A DNA stretch of 64,000 nucleotides, taken from positions 1,511,001 through 1,575,000 of the forward strand of contig NW_018344259.1 of NCBI RefSeq assembly GCF_002099425.1. Reading direction: 5' to 3'. Source of the DNA: Phascolarctos cinereus. Lineage: Eukaryota > Chordata > Mammalia > Diprotodontia > Phascolarctidae. Under the pieces are notes generated by a model, which worked only from the letters and a program-made list of their open reading frames with translations, ran no database searches and was not told the DNA's origin. Each line of letters begins with the position of its first letter. Within the stretch, counting starts at the first letter, position 1. This document shows positions 34,845 through 46,419 of the stretch, piece after piece. A program made the position numbers and the translations under genes.

Positions 34845-35285
34845 GAGATCTCTAATTATATGTCCTTTAGGCATCTCAAACTCAACAGGCCCAAAACACT
34901 TCATTATCTTTCCCCTACAAATCTTCTTCTATTTCCAACATCCCTATTACAGCTGAGGGCATTACTATCCTCCCAGTCATATAGGCCTACAATCTCAGTT
35001 ACCTTGGACTGCTCAATCACTCACTACATATACCTCATCTGTTGCCAAATCTTACAATTTCTATTCTTCAAATTCCCACCTTCCAGTGTCCCTCAGCCCC
35101 ACCTTTACTCAGAGATTATCCTGCCTTTACACCATTTAAATCTTATACAGATATAGCTGCTTTAATGATATCTCCACCACTAGAATGTGAGCACCTTGAG
35201 GGTAGTTTTTTGCCTTTCTTTGCATCCCCAGCACTTAGCATAGTGCACAGCAAACAGCAGGAATTTATAAATACTTTTTGACTCG
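34845..35285 (+). repeat. L2 LINE 3' fragment
   Basis: 'tcaaactcaacaggcccaaa', 'cttcattatctttcccctac', 'ctcaatcactcactacat', then the terminal 'agcaccttgagggtag' and 'agcacttagcatagtgcaca'. The 98- and 79-codon frames here are fragments of the decayed ORF. Confidence 0.75.
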
Positions 35286-35289
35286 CCAT

Positions 35290-35775
35290 CTCTCCTTTCT
35301 CTCCACTCACACAGCCATGACCTCATTCAGGCCCTCTTTGATTCTCTCCTGGACTATTTCAAGAGTCTTGCAACCTGCCTCAAGGCTTTCCACACTCCAA
35401 TCTATCATCCAAAGTAATTTCCCTAAAGCACTAATCTGATCATGTCGCCTCCTCCCAACTGAATAAACTCCAGAGTCTTCCTATGACCTTCCCTGTCTTC
35501 AAGCCTTTGGTATGGGTTCACTCATGCCTGAAGTGCTGTGCCTTCCTCATCCATACTTCTTGGATTTCCTTAAGACTCATCTTAAACTGTACTTTCTTCA
35601 GTAGACCTTTCCCAACCCCCCCAGCTGCTAATACTGCTCTCTGAGATTACCTTTCCAATACTCTAAATATATACTGTATATACCTAGTTCTTTTTATGCT
35701 GTATTCCTCATTATAAAGTAAGGTCCTTGAGGACTGGGTCTTTCTCTGTATTCCCAGAACTGAGCCACTGACTAA
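35290..35775 (+). repeat. Second L2 LINE 3' fragment
   Basis: It starts inside the L2 3' region ('tggactatttcaagagtctt', 'ctctgatcatgtcgcctc'-like, 'aataaactccagagtcttcc') and runs to 'aaagtaaggtccttgaggac'. It is adjacent to the previous copy in the same orientation but covers a partly earlier segment, so it is a separate insertion. Confidence 0.65.
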
Positions 35776-35794
35776 TATAAACAAATCATGAAGA

Positions 35795-36075
35795 GCTACA
35801 CCAATGCTTTGGGGTTCAGTAGATTCGGATTGGTGGCTCTGCCACAAACTAGCTCTGTGGCACTGGGCAAGGCACATCTCTGAGTTTCACTTTTCTCCTC
35901 TATAAAATTAAATGATTAGAAAAGTAACAATCATAGATTTAGAACTAAAGAGGCAGCAGATTTCATCTAGTCCAAGGCCTTCCTGTTAAAAATTAGAAAG
36001 GAGACCAAAAAATATCAACTAACTTTGCCAAGTTGTAGAGGAGGGGTTCAATTACACAGTCTTCTGATTTAAAAT
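35795..36075. repeat. MIR (+) and adjoining antisense MIR-like piece
   Basis: 35795-35925: 'ttcggattggtggctctgcc', 'ctagctctgtggcactgggc', 'tctcctctataaaattaaat', sense SINE. 35930-36070: 'atcatagatttagaactaaa' ... 'catctagtccaaggc' ... 'ggggttcaattacacagtct', an antisense SINE relative. Confidence 0.55.
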
Positions 36076-36099
36076 CGAGCACAACAACATGGAGCATAG

Positions 36100-36765
36100 G
36101 TGGAGTATAAATCTACATTTGGCTCAGGTGTGCTATGGTTCCAAGATATATCGGGGATTCAGAATTCTATATATTCACATTTTCAGGTATCAGAAGGAAT
36201 TTATTTCCCAATCCCAAAATTCTACAAGTTCAAAATTACTCACAATCAGTTGCCTATTACCAGGAGTACCCATGTGCTGAAGACTACAATTGATGACCTT
36301 CTCTGTACAAAGCGGCACTTCTGTGATTAAACCAACCATTACTTAGCCCCCCAAATATTCCTATACATACAGTTGTTTCTGAAATGATTATTATAGTCTT
36401 GCAAATGTGTCATTTCCTCAAATTATAACGCTGAAATCCAAACCTCTGTGGGGATGAAAAATAACATGTGTTAAGCATGCCCAGAGGGGTGGGTAAGGAG
36501 CTTTTCTTACGGTTTCATGGTAAACTCACAGAAATTAAGCAGTCTTATGAGAGCAGATGTGGCTGATCACCAGTTCCCAGTTCACACAAGCAGCCCTGTC
36601 CCTGTTGTGTACTCCTTATTGGGCAGTAAAAGAGAACTAATCTTGCCTGTCCTTCCCTGAACCTCTTGAAAACTATCCTTTTCAGCTGAGTCATAAGAGC
36701 CTACTTCAGGGACTGGAATGCCTGTAAGTCATCACTTGTTTTACACAATCAAATTGGAGGGTAAG
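36100..36765. other. Intronic sequence without recognised features
   Basis: No exon, no nameable repeat. Frames at 36089-36330 are chance frames. Confidence 0.35.
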
Positions 36766-36769
36766 GGAA

Positions 36770-37125
36770 AAAGAAGGGAATGAGCATTTATTAAGCACCT
36801 GCTATGTATCAGGTACTGAGCTAAGTGCTTTATAAATAGTATTTCATTTGATCCTCACAAACGCGGACAACAAATTAATTCTCAGCTAATGAATATTTCT
36901 GGCAGAGAAACAGAAAAACAGAAGTCACAAAAGAAAAACAGACAAAAAGCTATATGGTCACAAAATTTAAAGATCCAAAGAAACTCAGAAAAAGATATAA
37001 CCATATAATCCAGCCTTTTCTCTTTACTGATGAAGACATGAAGCACTGAAATAGGAAGTGAATTGGTCAAAAGTGATGCAAGCAAGCATTTTTACAGCAA
37101 AGCTAAGTTCCTAGGCCTTTCTTGC
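36770..37125 (-). repeat. Two MIR-type fragments
   Basis: 36775-36865 has 'agcatttattaagcacctgc', 'tatgtatcaggtactgagct', 'atttgatcctcacaaac'. 36985-37120 has 'actgatgaagacatgaagca' and 'gcaaagctaagttcctaggc'. Both antisense, the second weak. Confidence 0.55.
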
Positions 37126-37339
37126 TATACTAGAAGAAGCAAGGAAAACAGTTGGTAAGGAGAGAAAGCATTGTTTTCTGTCCAGTCTCACCCATTAAAA
37201 TAGAAAATTTTAATTTTTGTGTTTCCACAAGTAGAGGAAAATAATTCAATTCAATAACACTTAGTATTAACAATATATTTACAGCACCATCCTGGTCAGA
37301 ATAGAGGTACAGACAGACCAAAGATATTTTTAAAAATTA

Positions 37340-38210
37340 AAAGGGAGAGAACTCACTTTCAGTTGTTGGGGGGAATAAGGAAAGACACCATAGAAGATGC
37401 AGTAGCTAACCTAGTCCTTGAAAGACAATGATTACAACAGATGTGGATGCCCAACTTGGGAGAAAGCGAACCAGATTAGTAGTCACTGGATCACAGAATC
37501 TCAAAATCTCAGAAGCAGAAGGAACCTCAGAGATGAAACTTGAATAGGCAACCTGCTACAATAAATCTGACAAATGGCCTTTCAGCCTCTGCTTCAAGGT
37601 TTCCAATGAGGCAAAACCCAATGCCTCTCATTTCCATTTTTTAATTGCTATACTTGTTTGGAAATATTTCTTTACATGGAGACTAAACCTGGAAATAGTA
37701 CAGTTTGACTAGAACACAAAGGGGAATGGAGTGAACCGTGGATGAAAAGGTAAGCTGGACCCAGACTTCCACATTAGAAAGGCTATTTTTGTAGTTGGTG
37801 TGAAGAATGAAGTGAGGAAGACAGAAGCTAACAGCAGGGAAACTAATTAGGAGTCTATTATGATAGTTCAAGTAAGCAGTAATGAGGACCTGAATTGTGT
37901 AGGCATGGTATATAATGCACAGGAGGGGATAGATGCAAAATATATTGCCAAGTGACTATTAATATTATTAAGCAATTGACTGAACGTGGGGGGTGGGAAA
38001 GAAGGAAGAATGAAGAATGACTCCAAGATTTGGACACCAAGATTTGGTGACCAAGATGATGGTAGTATTATCAATAAAAACAGAGAAGTTGAAAGGAGAA
38101 GTTTAGAGGATAGGGAGAGGGTAAAATGACATTCAGCTGAGGTAATGTTTAGTTTGAGACTCCCCTAGAATGCAGGACTGGGACAGATCTAAGATTGAAT
38201 AAATATTTAG
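37340..38210 (-). repeat. Antisense L2 with a CR1/L3 3' end inserted
   Basis: 'aactaattaggagtctatta', 'tgatagttcaagtaagcagt', 'aatgaggacctgaattgtgt', 'atggtagtattatcaataaa' and 'taatgtttagtttgagac' are antisense L2 in order. 37492-37680 ('agaatctcaaaatctcagaa', 'gcctctgcttcaaggtttcc', 'aatatttctttacatgga') is a CR1/L3 3' end lying within it. Confidence 0.65.
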
Positions 38211-38554
38211 AATCTTTAAAATTAACCCACTTAAGCAAGAAGTAAATACTTGTCTAAGTATTTTATTTTTTAATCCATCCATTTAGATACAAGTCTTCAC
38301 GGCCATATAGTTCCATCACCAATTGGTTTATGAACTTGAGTTTCTAATAATTCATAAGTAAACATGCATAATGCAATAAATTTTATATTTTATCAAGCTG
38401 ATCAAGTGCTTTCCTCACAATGATACAGGAGGGAGATAGGACCTTTCAGTACCTCCCCGATTTCTGAGACCTGTGATTTCATTGGTGTAGCAAGCCCTGA
38501 ATAAAGAACTTTCTCTACTAATACAAGTCAGTATCTGTTACTCAATTTTTAGTC

Positions 38555-38850
38555 TTGGAAAGTTGTTTAGGATACTAAGAGGTTAAATGACTTGACTGGT
38601 GACACTAAAGCCAATATGTGTCATTGGTAGGACTGCAACCCAGATCTCCCCGAATTCAATGCTAGCTCTCTATCTACTAGGTCACACTGCCTCGTCTAAA
38701 TATTATTTCCATCAAACAAATGAGGCAACTGTGGCCCAGAATGGGTGACATGCCAGCAGTCACAAATCTGGTGAATGACAGCAGAATGCAAACTTGGGGC
38801 TCCTGACTTCAAATCCAGTGCTTTCCCCCATTTCCCTCACTGCATTTTCT
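38555..38850 (-). repeat. Two MIR fragments in tandem, same orientation
   Basis: 38580-38700: 'gaggttaaatgacttgactg', 'aggactgcaacccagatctc', 'tctatctactaggtcacact'. 38715-38850: 'caaatgaggcaactgtggcc', 'gggctcctgacttcaaatcc'. Separate insertions by divergence. Confidence 0.65.
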
Positions 38851-38859
38851 GAGCCTGAC

Positions 38860-39685
38860 TTTCATTGAGTGAGAAATCATTTATCAAAATATTGAAAACT
38901 GGTTAGAAGGCACAAACATAATCATAATGATTAACATAAACAGATATGCTAAGTATCCAGCATTTAATTACAGTGTGTCTCTTATGTTGGGAGTTGTTCC
39001 ATGCAAAGTCTTTGACTGGAATCCTTCCTTCCTCTGGTTCATCTAAACCTAAGTTTGTGGACCACCAGTGATGGTGCAAAAAATATCTTTGTGGTGGAAA
39101 TTCTTCATTTGGTAGGAATTTTAGTTCCTTTACTATTTTTTTTCTCTTTGGACCCCAGAATGTAATTGTAAGCTTATTTCTATACATGTATCCAAAGGCT
39201 TCCTAATGTGTCCTTAGAAATTTAATAAATAAATTCCTCATGATAACTAAATTTGTTGAGATTACATGAAAGATATTATCCTCTACTGAAAAAGCTCCTC
39301 AAAGGTCTTCACTTAAAATTGACTAGAATATAAAGTACACTACACTTCTTAGGCAAAGTTATGATTCGAACATGAATTAAAGGATTTTATTTAAATATTA
39401 AATTAACAGATTGATTTTAAAGAACAAAACTCAGTAATCATTAAATCTCAAGCTTAATTTCCATAGGACTATGTCCTCAAATGAGACTTTTATAATCTAT
39501 ATAGCAGACTTGTAGTTCATAATATGACTTTAAAACATTAATGCAAACAAACCCAAATCCCAAACTTAAATGAGCATAAAATAATATATTCTTTAAAAAT
39601 CTGCAAATAGTTCAAAAATACCTCAGCTGAGGTACTTTTTTTGCTCATCAAAAGCAATGCTGAAGCACAAAACAGGGTTGGCCAT
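38860..39685. other. Intronic sequence without recognised features
   Basis: A 94-codon minus frame at 38903-39187 (contains WSTNLGLDEPEEGRIPVKDF) has a more protein-like composition than most here. I cannot match it to any family and it has no supporting splice context, so I treat it as a chance frame. Confidence 0.35.
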
Positions 39686-39689
39686 GGCC

Positions 39690-39895
39690 ATGGATGTCCG
39701 GGTTAGGAGCACGAGCAGAGGCAGTAGCAGAAATGTATGGTGTCTGGTGGGCTGAGAGAAGCTGTGGGTTCTGGATGGAGGTGTCTATAAAGCCCACATC
39801 TAGAATCTAGAAAAATTACCTTGGTAATTGAGTGGAGCATGGGTTGGAGTGGGAAAAGACTAGAGGCAGGGAAAATAGTTTAAAAGTTATTACAA
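39690..39895 (-). repeat. Antisense L2 fragment cut by an L1
   Basis: 'aaaaattaccttggtaattg', 'agtggagcatgggttggagt' and 'gactagaggcagggaaaata' are antisense L2. It ends where L1 leader sequence starts. Confidence 0.6.
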
Positions 39896-39897
39896 AG

Positions 39898-40440
39898 GAC
39901 AGAACCAAGATGGTTAAGTAGCAAGAAGAAGTACAGAGAGCTTCCTCCCCCCATACCCCTAATCCTACCCCAACACTCTTTCCAAAAAATCGAGAAAATG
40001 CACTAGACCTAATCCTATGGAAAAATTTTTTTAAATCACAGTGTCATTTTTGCAGCCAAGGTTGGTATAGGAAGACAAATCAGAGAGGTCTATGCACACT
40101 GGGAATAAAGTCTGGCCACATGGAACATTTCAGTGTAAGGAGAGGCTGCATAGAACTTTGGGTAAGGGCAGAAAGGGGTCTTAGATCTAGCACAACAAGG
40201 GCCAAAACCAGTATAATGTACAAGAACAGGTGACAAATGGCAGCTTTGTCACACACTACCTAGTTCCAGGTCACAGATCTAGGGATGACTGGCTAATAGA
40301 GGCTGAGTCCAGCAGCATCTACTATTGCTCAGACCCAAACTGTGCAGGAACTTGCAGAGCTCAAACCATGGGGACAGTGATCAGACTTTGCCTGGGATAA
40401 GGCTACTTTGGGAAAAATGAAAGCTAACAGGTCTCCAACC
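39898..40440 (+). repeat. L1 5' leader fragment
   Basis: 'acagaaccaagatggttaag' is the typical start of marsupial L1 leaders (compare 'gggagccaagatagcggaat' at 41773). The following GC-richer text with 'agaggctgcatagaac' and 'gaggctgagtccagcagc' has the same character. No ORF1 follows. Confidence 0.55.
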
Positions 40441-40499
40441 TGACTTCTCCCTGAGATCCTGGCCCTTATCTTTGCCAAGTTAAACTCTCCATGCAACCC

Positions 40500-40918
40500 T
40501 TGATTGTATTACATCCCATTTTTTTCAGCAGTTGTCTGTTCTCATTTAATTAGAAACCCTCTACCATCTTACTTTATGTGAGACAGTTGTGAAAGAGGAG
40601 ATAGTGAGGGAAAGCATCTGAGTTATATGAGATGAAAAAGAGAGAAGAGGGACAGCTTAGCAAATGGCATGAAGATTTGAAGTGAAGTATGAGGCTTTTT
40701 CCTCAGCTGAGGACACCATGAGAGGTTTAAGGAAGGGTGAAAATGTTTGGAATAGCCACTGTGGTGGCAAATTGATGATGGGAGTGTATATAAAAGGACT
40801 GCCTTGCTGCAGTGAGAGCTCAGTTGAGATTATGTGACATAAATTTGTAGTGGCTCCAGTCAGCACTGTTCCATAATTTTCTCCAGCTCTATCTGGCAGC
40901 ATGTAAGTAGGAGAGAAG
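40500..40918 (-). repeat. Antisense L2 fragment (ORF region)
   Basis: Read on the minus strand, 'acaaatttatgtcacataat' and 'actgcagcaaggcagtcc' match the sense L2 at 57300-57345 ('tttatgtcacataatttc', 'cactgcagcaaggtaatcc'). Confidence 0.65.
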
Positions 40919-40924
40919 GGAATG

Positions 40925-41440
40925 AATAGTACAATGCACTTGGACTACTACAACAGCCTCCTATTTGATCTCTCTTCCATCTTTCCAAACAGCTGCCTAC
41001 GTGATATTCTAAAGCACAAATCTGACCACGTCCTGCCCCGTAATCAATAAGTTTCCCATCACTCTCTCTCGCCTCTAGGATCAAATGAAAACTTCTAGGG
41101 CTTCTAAAGTGTTTCATAATCTGGCAGTCTACATTTCCAGGACTATACTATTCTCCTCATACATCTTATGTTCCAACGAAACAAGCTGGCTTCACATTTC
41201 CTATAAAAAACTTTCTGTCTCTCCACCTCTATGCTTTTACACAGGCTGTGTCCCCCATCCTTGTCTCTCTTCATCTTCACCTCACAGAATTCCAAGTTTC
41301 TTTCAAAGCTCAGCTCATGTACCACCTACTTCAGGAAAATTATCCTGATCTCCCTAGTTGCCTATACCTACCCCCTGGAAATTACTGTGCATCTAGTTTG
41401 TACATATTTTACACTTAACTTCCTAAGGTACGTATTCTTT
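40925..41440 (+). repeat. L2 3' fragment
   Basis: 'ggactactacaacagcctcc', 'aaagcacaaatctgaccacg', 'aaagtgtttcataatctggc', 'tttacacaggctgtgtcccc', 'caaagctcagctcatgtacc': L2 sense order. It lies beside the antisense copy ending at 40918, so the two are convergent pieces. Confidence 0.75.
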
Positions 41441-41764
41441 TTCCCCAATGGAAAGTAATGATGTTTTGGGGTTTTTTTGTAATTACATCCCAGTCATTGT
41501 AACAAAGTTTTAAGATTCATTGTGACACACTCAATATTTGTAGTTTCATGCTCTAATCAAATGAAATAACTGTCCCACACCAATTATTATATTTTACCTT
41601 AATGTTTTAACCTCAAGGAGTTTAATCATCATTTACTAAAAGGCAAAAAGGACACAAATAATGCTTGCCTAATATAGTGCTTTAATAGACTGATAATTTG
41701 AAATTATGAAATTATTCTTTACAGTAAAAAGTATATCTTTAATTCATTAGGGCTAGAGGGCAGT

Positions 41765-42915
41765 TCCACTTCTGGGAGCCAAGATAGCGGAATAAGAAGT
41801 AAATTGCCCTCACTCTCCCTTATTGACCTCTGAAAGCCTGGAAAATATCACCCCAAGAAAAATCCTGGAATAGCTGAGCCAACAGAAAGATGAGGTACAA
41901 TGGTCTACTAGCCCAGCATGCTTGGGGGATTAACAGGAAAGGCTCCTCTGGCTCTGGGGGAGGTGAAGCAGTACAGGACAGGAGGTGTTCCAGCAAGCCA
42001 GAGGCAAGCCCCTCCTCAGCAACCCAGTAGGAGATCCTGCTCCCAAGGGTGGTGAAGCAGGCAAGTGACAACACCAGGACCTCCCTGAGTGCCTCAGTAC
42101 AGGCAGGAGAACTGGTAGACACCAGCTCAGAAAACCATCATGTGGGACAGCATTCTCCAGCCAAATATCCCAGTGCCTCAGCACAACTCTGGGAAGCACA
42201 ACTCCCCAGTGGATTGTCTGGGTGAGCAGGCACCCCCCAGGGGCCAGGCTCCCCACCCCCACTCTGAGCACTCCAGTTTTGCTGATTCCTGCACAGTACC
42301 AAGTAGGCAGCCAGAACCCTACAGCCTCCAACTAATAGCACCCAAGGCCCCAGCACACAAAGTTTGGGTCAGTGCTCCAGCAGGAGAGCTGAACTTTTTT
42401 TTTTTTAGTCAGGAAATAGGCAAACACCAGGAGCAAAAAGCAGAAATAGACAATGACCACAGATTCTTATTATGGGGACAGGGAAGATCAAGGCACAAAT
42501 TAAAAAGAGGACAACATTGTCAATACACCCCCACCCAAAAACTCAAAGGGAAATATGAACTAGTCTCAAGGCCAAAAAGCCTTCTTGGAAGAGCTGAGGA
42601 AGGATTTTAAAAGTCAAATAAGAGAAGTAGAAGAAAAATTGGGGAAAGAAATGAGAGGTATACAAGAAAGAGTCAATAGCTTGGAAAAGGAAGGATAAAA
42701 ATTAATTGTAGAAAATAAGTCCTTAAAAAATACAATCAGGCAAACGGGGGGAAAAAAAGTACACTGAAGAAAACAACTCCTTAAAAAGAAGAATTGGCCA
42801 AATGGAAAAGGAGGCACAAAAACTCACTGAAGAGAACTCCTTAAAAAGTAAAATATGCCAAATGGAAAATGAGGTACAAAATCTAATAGAAGGGCTAGAA
42901 GGCAAAGCAAAGAAC
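41765..42915 (+). mobile_element. L1 LINE, 5'UTR plus start of ORF1 (3'-truncated)
   Basis: The leader starts 'tctgggagccaagatagcgg' and is CpG-poor but GC-richer than its surroundings. ORF1 homology begins near 42550 ('aaaagccttcttggaagagc', 'tgaggaaggattttaaaagt') and shows three tandem coiled-coil units with 'aactccttaaaaag...aattggccaaatggaaa' spacing (42720-42890). Open frames of 156 (42140-42610) and 133 codons overlap the leader and are not ORF1. The element stops near 42915 and an L2 3' end follows, so most of the body is missing. Confidence 0.7.
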
Positions 42916-42924
42916 TCCTCTCAA

Positions 42925-43172
42925 AGTCTCCACTCAAAAAGAGCTTCATTCCTACCACCTATACTCCTTGGAAGGACTCCACTAGGCTTTCTTCTCTAGC
43001 TCCCTTCCCCCTATACCCCTTTTCAGCTTTCTTTTTCGTGTTGTCTTCCCCCGTCAGACTGTAATCTCTTTGAGAGCAGGAACTGCTTTTTTCTTATTTG
43101 CATACCCAGCACTTAGTACAGTCTGGCTGGCACATAGTAGGAGCTTAACAAATATTTACTGACTATTAGCCT
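42925..43172 (+). repeat. L2 3' end
   Basis: 'ctagctcccttccccctata', 'cagactgtaatctctttgag', 'agcaggaactgcttttttct', 'cccagcacttagtacagtct', 'acatagtaggagcttaacaa': L2 terminus. Confidence 0.8.
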
Positions 43173-43287
43173 TTAAATGCCTCAACAATATTCACTCCAA
43201 GTCTTAAACAATTTGAAACTAGACTCAAAAACTGTAGTCAGAATATTATCTGTGACAAGGGAAAATCAACAGTACAGATAGGTCTTA

Positions 43288-43376
43288 CAGGGGTGGGGAA
43301 ACCTGCAGCCTCAAGTGTGGCCTTGAAGGTCTACAGAGCCACATGTGGCCTCGAGGCGGCAGGTTCCCCACCCCTG
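43288..43376. mobile_element. 89-bp hAT-like MITE with long terminal inverted repeats
   Basis: It starts caggggtggggaaacctgca and ends with its near-perfect inverse (gaggcggcaggttccccacc then cctg). Arms of about 24 nt cover over half the element. The centre has 'tgtggccttgaagg' and 'acatgtggcctcgagg'. A related longer copy is at 11468-11616. Flanking octamers aggtctta and gtatgtta match at only four positions, so any 8-bp duplication has decayed. Confidence 0.8.
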
Positions 43377-43439
43377 GTATGTTAGGAATATAGCAAAGGA
43401 TTGTACATAAGCTAGTTATTTTGACTGTTGATCCTTTCC

Positions 43440-44860
43440 AGGGCAATTCTTGGAAGAAGTAAACAACATACAGAAATATCTAAAGGGTTTGAACTAACTT
43501 TTTGAAAGGCATTTGGAGATCATACAAGTCACATAAAAGAAGTCAAAAGTAATAGTAGCAAGAAAACAGGACAGGATATAGTAGCATCAGTAAGCAAGAG
43601 AACAGAAGAGGATTTAGAGTCAGATAGAGAGCCACACAGTCTTTGAGGTGAAAAGAGCAAAAGTTTAAAATCAATACAGAAGCCACTAAAAAGGAAAGTT
43701 TGAGTTCCTCAGGAGACAACTGACAAAAAGTTACTGAGAAAGAGGAAAAAAAGGAAGACAAAGGAAGGAAAAAAGCTTCCATCACAGAGGAAAAAATAGA
43801 AAGAAGTGGAATTTAGAGATTATGAAGGAAGTAGAAGGATTTGGCATCAGTCTGGATATAGGAAGGAAAGTTTGGCTGAGAATTCAAAGATGACCCTAAG
43901 ACTGCAACATACTTCATACAGTGACTATTTTAACCAAAAGACTGGTAAAGTAATTTTTTCTTAAAAGTTTATGTTGGATTCTACTTAGTTTTTAAGTCCT
44001 TCCAGTGTTTAAATACCAAGGAGGTCTCCCGGATTGGAGACTTTTTGGGGTGGATTTGAAAAATGAGATATGTAAATATGCCCTAATTGGGTTAGGAAGG
44101 AAATGGATCCTTTCTCTAATACCATTAAATCATTAACTTCAACACTGCAAAAATGATAACCAGTTAGGTAAAATAATTTGACCTAACAATCCTGCCAAAA
44201 TACTTTAAGACTTTTTTATGGCCCATTATAAAACATATTTTATGCACTGCTACAAATTTGGGTGTTCAGGCTATGCCTTTATCACATAAAACCCAATTCT
44301 AAAAATAGTCAGGTCTAAAAATAATGGCGTGTTCACATCAGTAAAACCACAGATTAAGTGTAGCTTTATAAATGCACAAATAACAGAGAAGTCTCCAAGT
44401 AAGTCTACTAGGGGAATAATGTTTACTCACTTGTTCCCAATGGGGCTCCTGCATGCATATTATTTGGAGGATAGGCCTCTACAACATGCATATTTATGGA
44501 GACTCCAATACTATCAAAACCAAATAATTATTTGATTCTATTAATATAGCCCTTTTCTCTTTGAAAGAGTGAAGTAAGTATGGATTACAACTCTCAGCAT
44601 CTTTCAAGGTAGGCAGTCATATGCTTCTAGTATTTGCAAAATATCTGTAGCAAACACCTATGATATATAAGGCAAAATGCCAAATACTGATTTAGGCACT
44701 AGAAATAAAAAAAAATTTAGATAAGATATTGATCCTGCCCCTAAAGTTCCTAAAATAAGAATCATAAGACATGTATACAAATAATTATTACACAAATGAA
44801 AATGCAAATAGATAAAAGAAATGTAAAACAAGAGCTAACACTATGATGAATACTTCACAA
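43440..44860. other. Intronic sequence, mostly unclassified
   Basis: Purine-rich up to 43800. 43830-43920 is an antisense L2 scrap ('gatttggcatcagtctggat', 'gaccctaagactgcaac'). Nothing further recognised. Confidence 0.35.
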
Positions 44861-44864
44861 ACAC

Positions 44865-44935
44865 TATCTCATTTGATAAATGCTTACTTAATACTTGCCA
44901 GGAACTGTGCTAAGTAGAGATCCAAAAACGAAAAA
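44865..44935 (-). repeat. MIR/L2-type tail fragment
   Basis: 'cactatctcatttgataaat' then 'gccaggaactgtgctaagta' is an antisense SINE/L2 terminal block. Confidence 0.5.
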
Positions 44936-44939
44936 AAGC

Positions 44940-46250
44940 AAAAATTTTTTCTAAGAATTAACCTTCAGTGAGGTTACAACTTTTTGCTCTTTTTCCCATG
45001 TTCTTCAATCTGAAGCACTACATTCATCTTTACTGTTTTCTTTAGGATTTAGGAAAAATGTTTTTTCCTTAACATGAAAAAATGTTCTAAAATGTATTTG
45101 ATAAGCCAATTCATTTGTCTCTGAAATTAAACAATTCATTGCATATTTTCCCAGGACACCATTAAGACAGTAATTGTGTCCTATAGTATTCAATACATCA
45201 ATAAATCCCCCTACCCCAAAGATCTTCTCTAAATGACAACTTAGTGTACAGAAAAAATAATGTACCCAAGAGAAGTAAGAAATGTGGTCACAAAGAAAGT
45301 TTTAAAATGTTTTTTACAAAAGAAGGTTCATTCTGTAGCATCAAAGTTACTGGTATCATGTTACTCTCTCTCTAATTCCTTCTAAATTCAATGCAAGACA
45401 ATTCAACAAGTGTTTCTTGACTACCTTAAAACTATATAAAACAAATATTACTCAATGAAACATTCAAAATGCAATTAAAACTAAGGTCACAGCAGTAATT
45501 GGTTTAAATTATTTCAGTAAAAATCAGATGTCTTTCTCCCAAGTATAAATATGTCTAGGATTACACAAACCATTGGAGCTAAAATACTAAAAAGCTAAAC
45601 CATTAACTAAGAGCACAAAACAAAATTCTAGTGTAATGAAACTGCTTCCCAAAGAGTAAATGGGTATCATCTAAATCTACCTGATATGCATATGAGACAA
45701 GAGAAGAGAGAAAGAGCTTTCTGGAACTAAGCATGCTATCATAACCAGACATGGCCTAACACATAAGCATTCAACATGCTTTGCAGGGGGAGGGAGGATG
45801 TTTCAGGATTAAAAACATATTTAAAAGACATGCCACCATATTATAACATGCCAGAACAACAAATGTTAGTGGTTTTTTTTTAACCACAATATGTCCATGA
45901 CACACTACTCTACCTGTATAATCTGTTCCCTGCATCATTATACTAACCATAAACCAAGATAGTTCCATGCTTCTCTAGAATCAGTCATACTACTTAGTTT
46001 TCCACAAAACTCTTAAAGAACTACTAAAAAAAAACACAGCACATGCCAGAATAATATTTCAACACTGGTATCTTATATCCAACAGGCACCTCAGGCACAC
46101 AGTCAAAATTATATACAATTATCACACTCTCATTTGGTTATTCTTCTGTGTCCGTCATTTAACAGGAAGGCATTTTTTTACCAAGAAATTCTGTAGATAG
46201 CCCAAATACTCTACACATCTATTCTTACAGTGTACACATATGCAAATGAA
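44940..46250. other. Intronic sequence upstream of the P-loop intron, unclassified
   Basis: No exon and no nameable repeat up to the donor of the 78-nt exon at 46258. Short A and T runs only. Confidence 0.4.
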
Positions 46251-46257
46251 CAATTAC

Positions 46258-46335
46258 CTGATACAGCATGATAGGCTCTATATCATAACCTAAAGCATCA
46301 GCAAACTCCTTGGCAATGACTGTTTTTCCACAACC
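46258..46335 (-). CDS. VWA8: VWA8 exon: second half of P-loop (Walker A) of AAA+ module 2
   Basis: 78 nt, 26 codons, phase 0 at both ends: GCGKTVIAKEFADALGYDIE then PIMLYQ. GCGKT completes Walker A, with the Lys and Thr expected to contact ATP phosphates and Mg2+. The acceptor is ...CTTTTCTAG and the donor GTAATTGT. The next exon is 18.8 kb away (27503), the largest intron in the window. The P-loop is intact, so this module is predicted to bind ATP. Confidence 0.95.
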
Positions 46336-46419
46336 CTAGAAAAGAAAACACTCATTGAAGGGATTTACAATTGCACAATTTAAAGCAAACAAACAATGCA
46401 CTTATGCTGTCATTCTTAC

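Noticed and set aside
38903-39187. 94-codon minus frame with protein-like composition
   Set aside because: On the same strand as VWA8, but it matches no VWA8 segment, has no clear acceptor/donor pair and fits none of the phases of flanking exons.
42140-42610. 156-codon plus frame and overlapping minus frames of 100-133 codons
   Set aside because: These fall in the GC-richer L1 5' leader. The plus frame enters the ORF1 region in the wrong frame and shows no domain.
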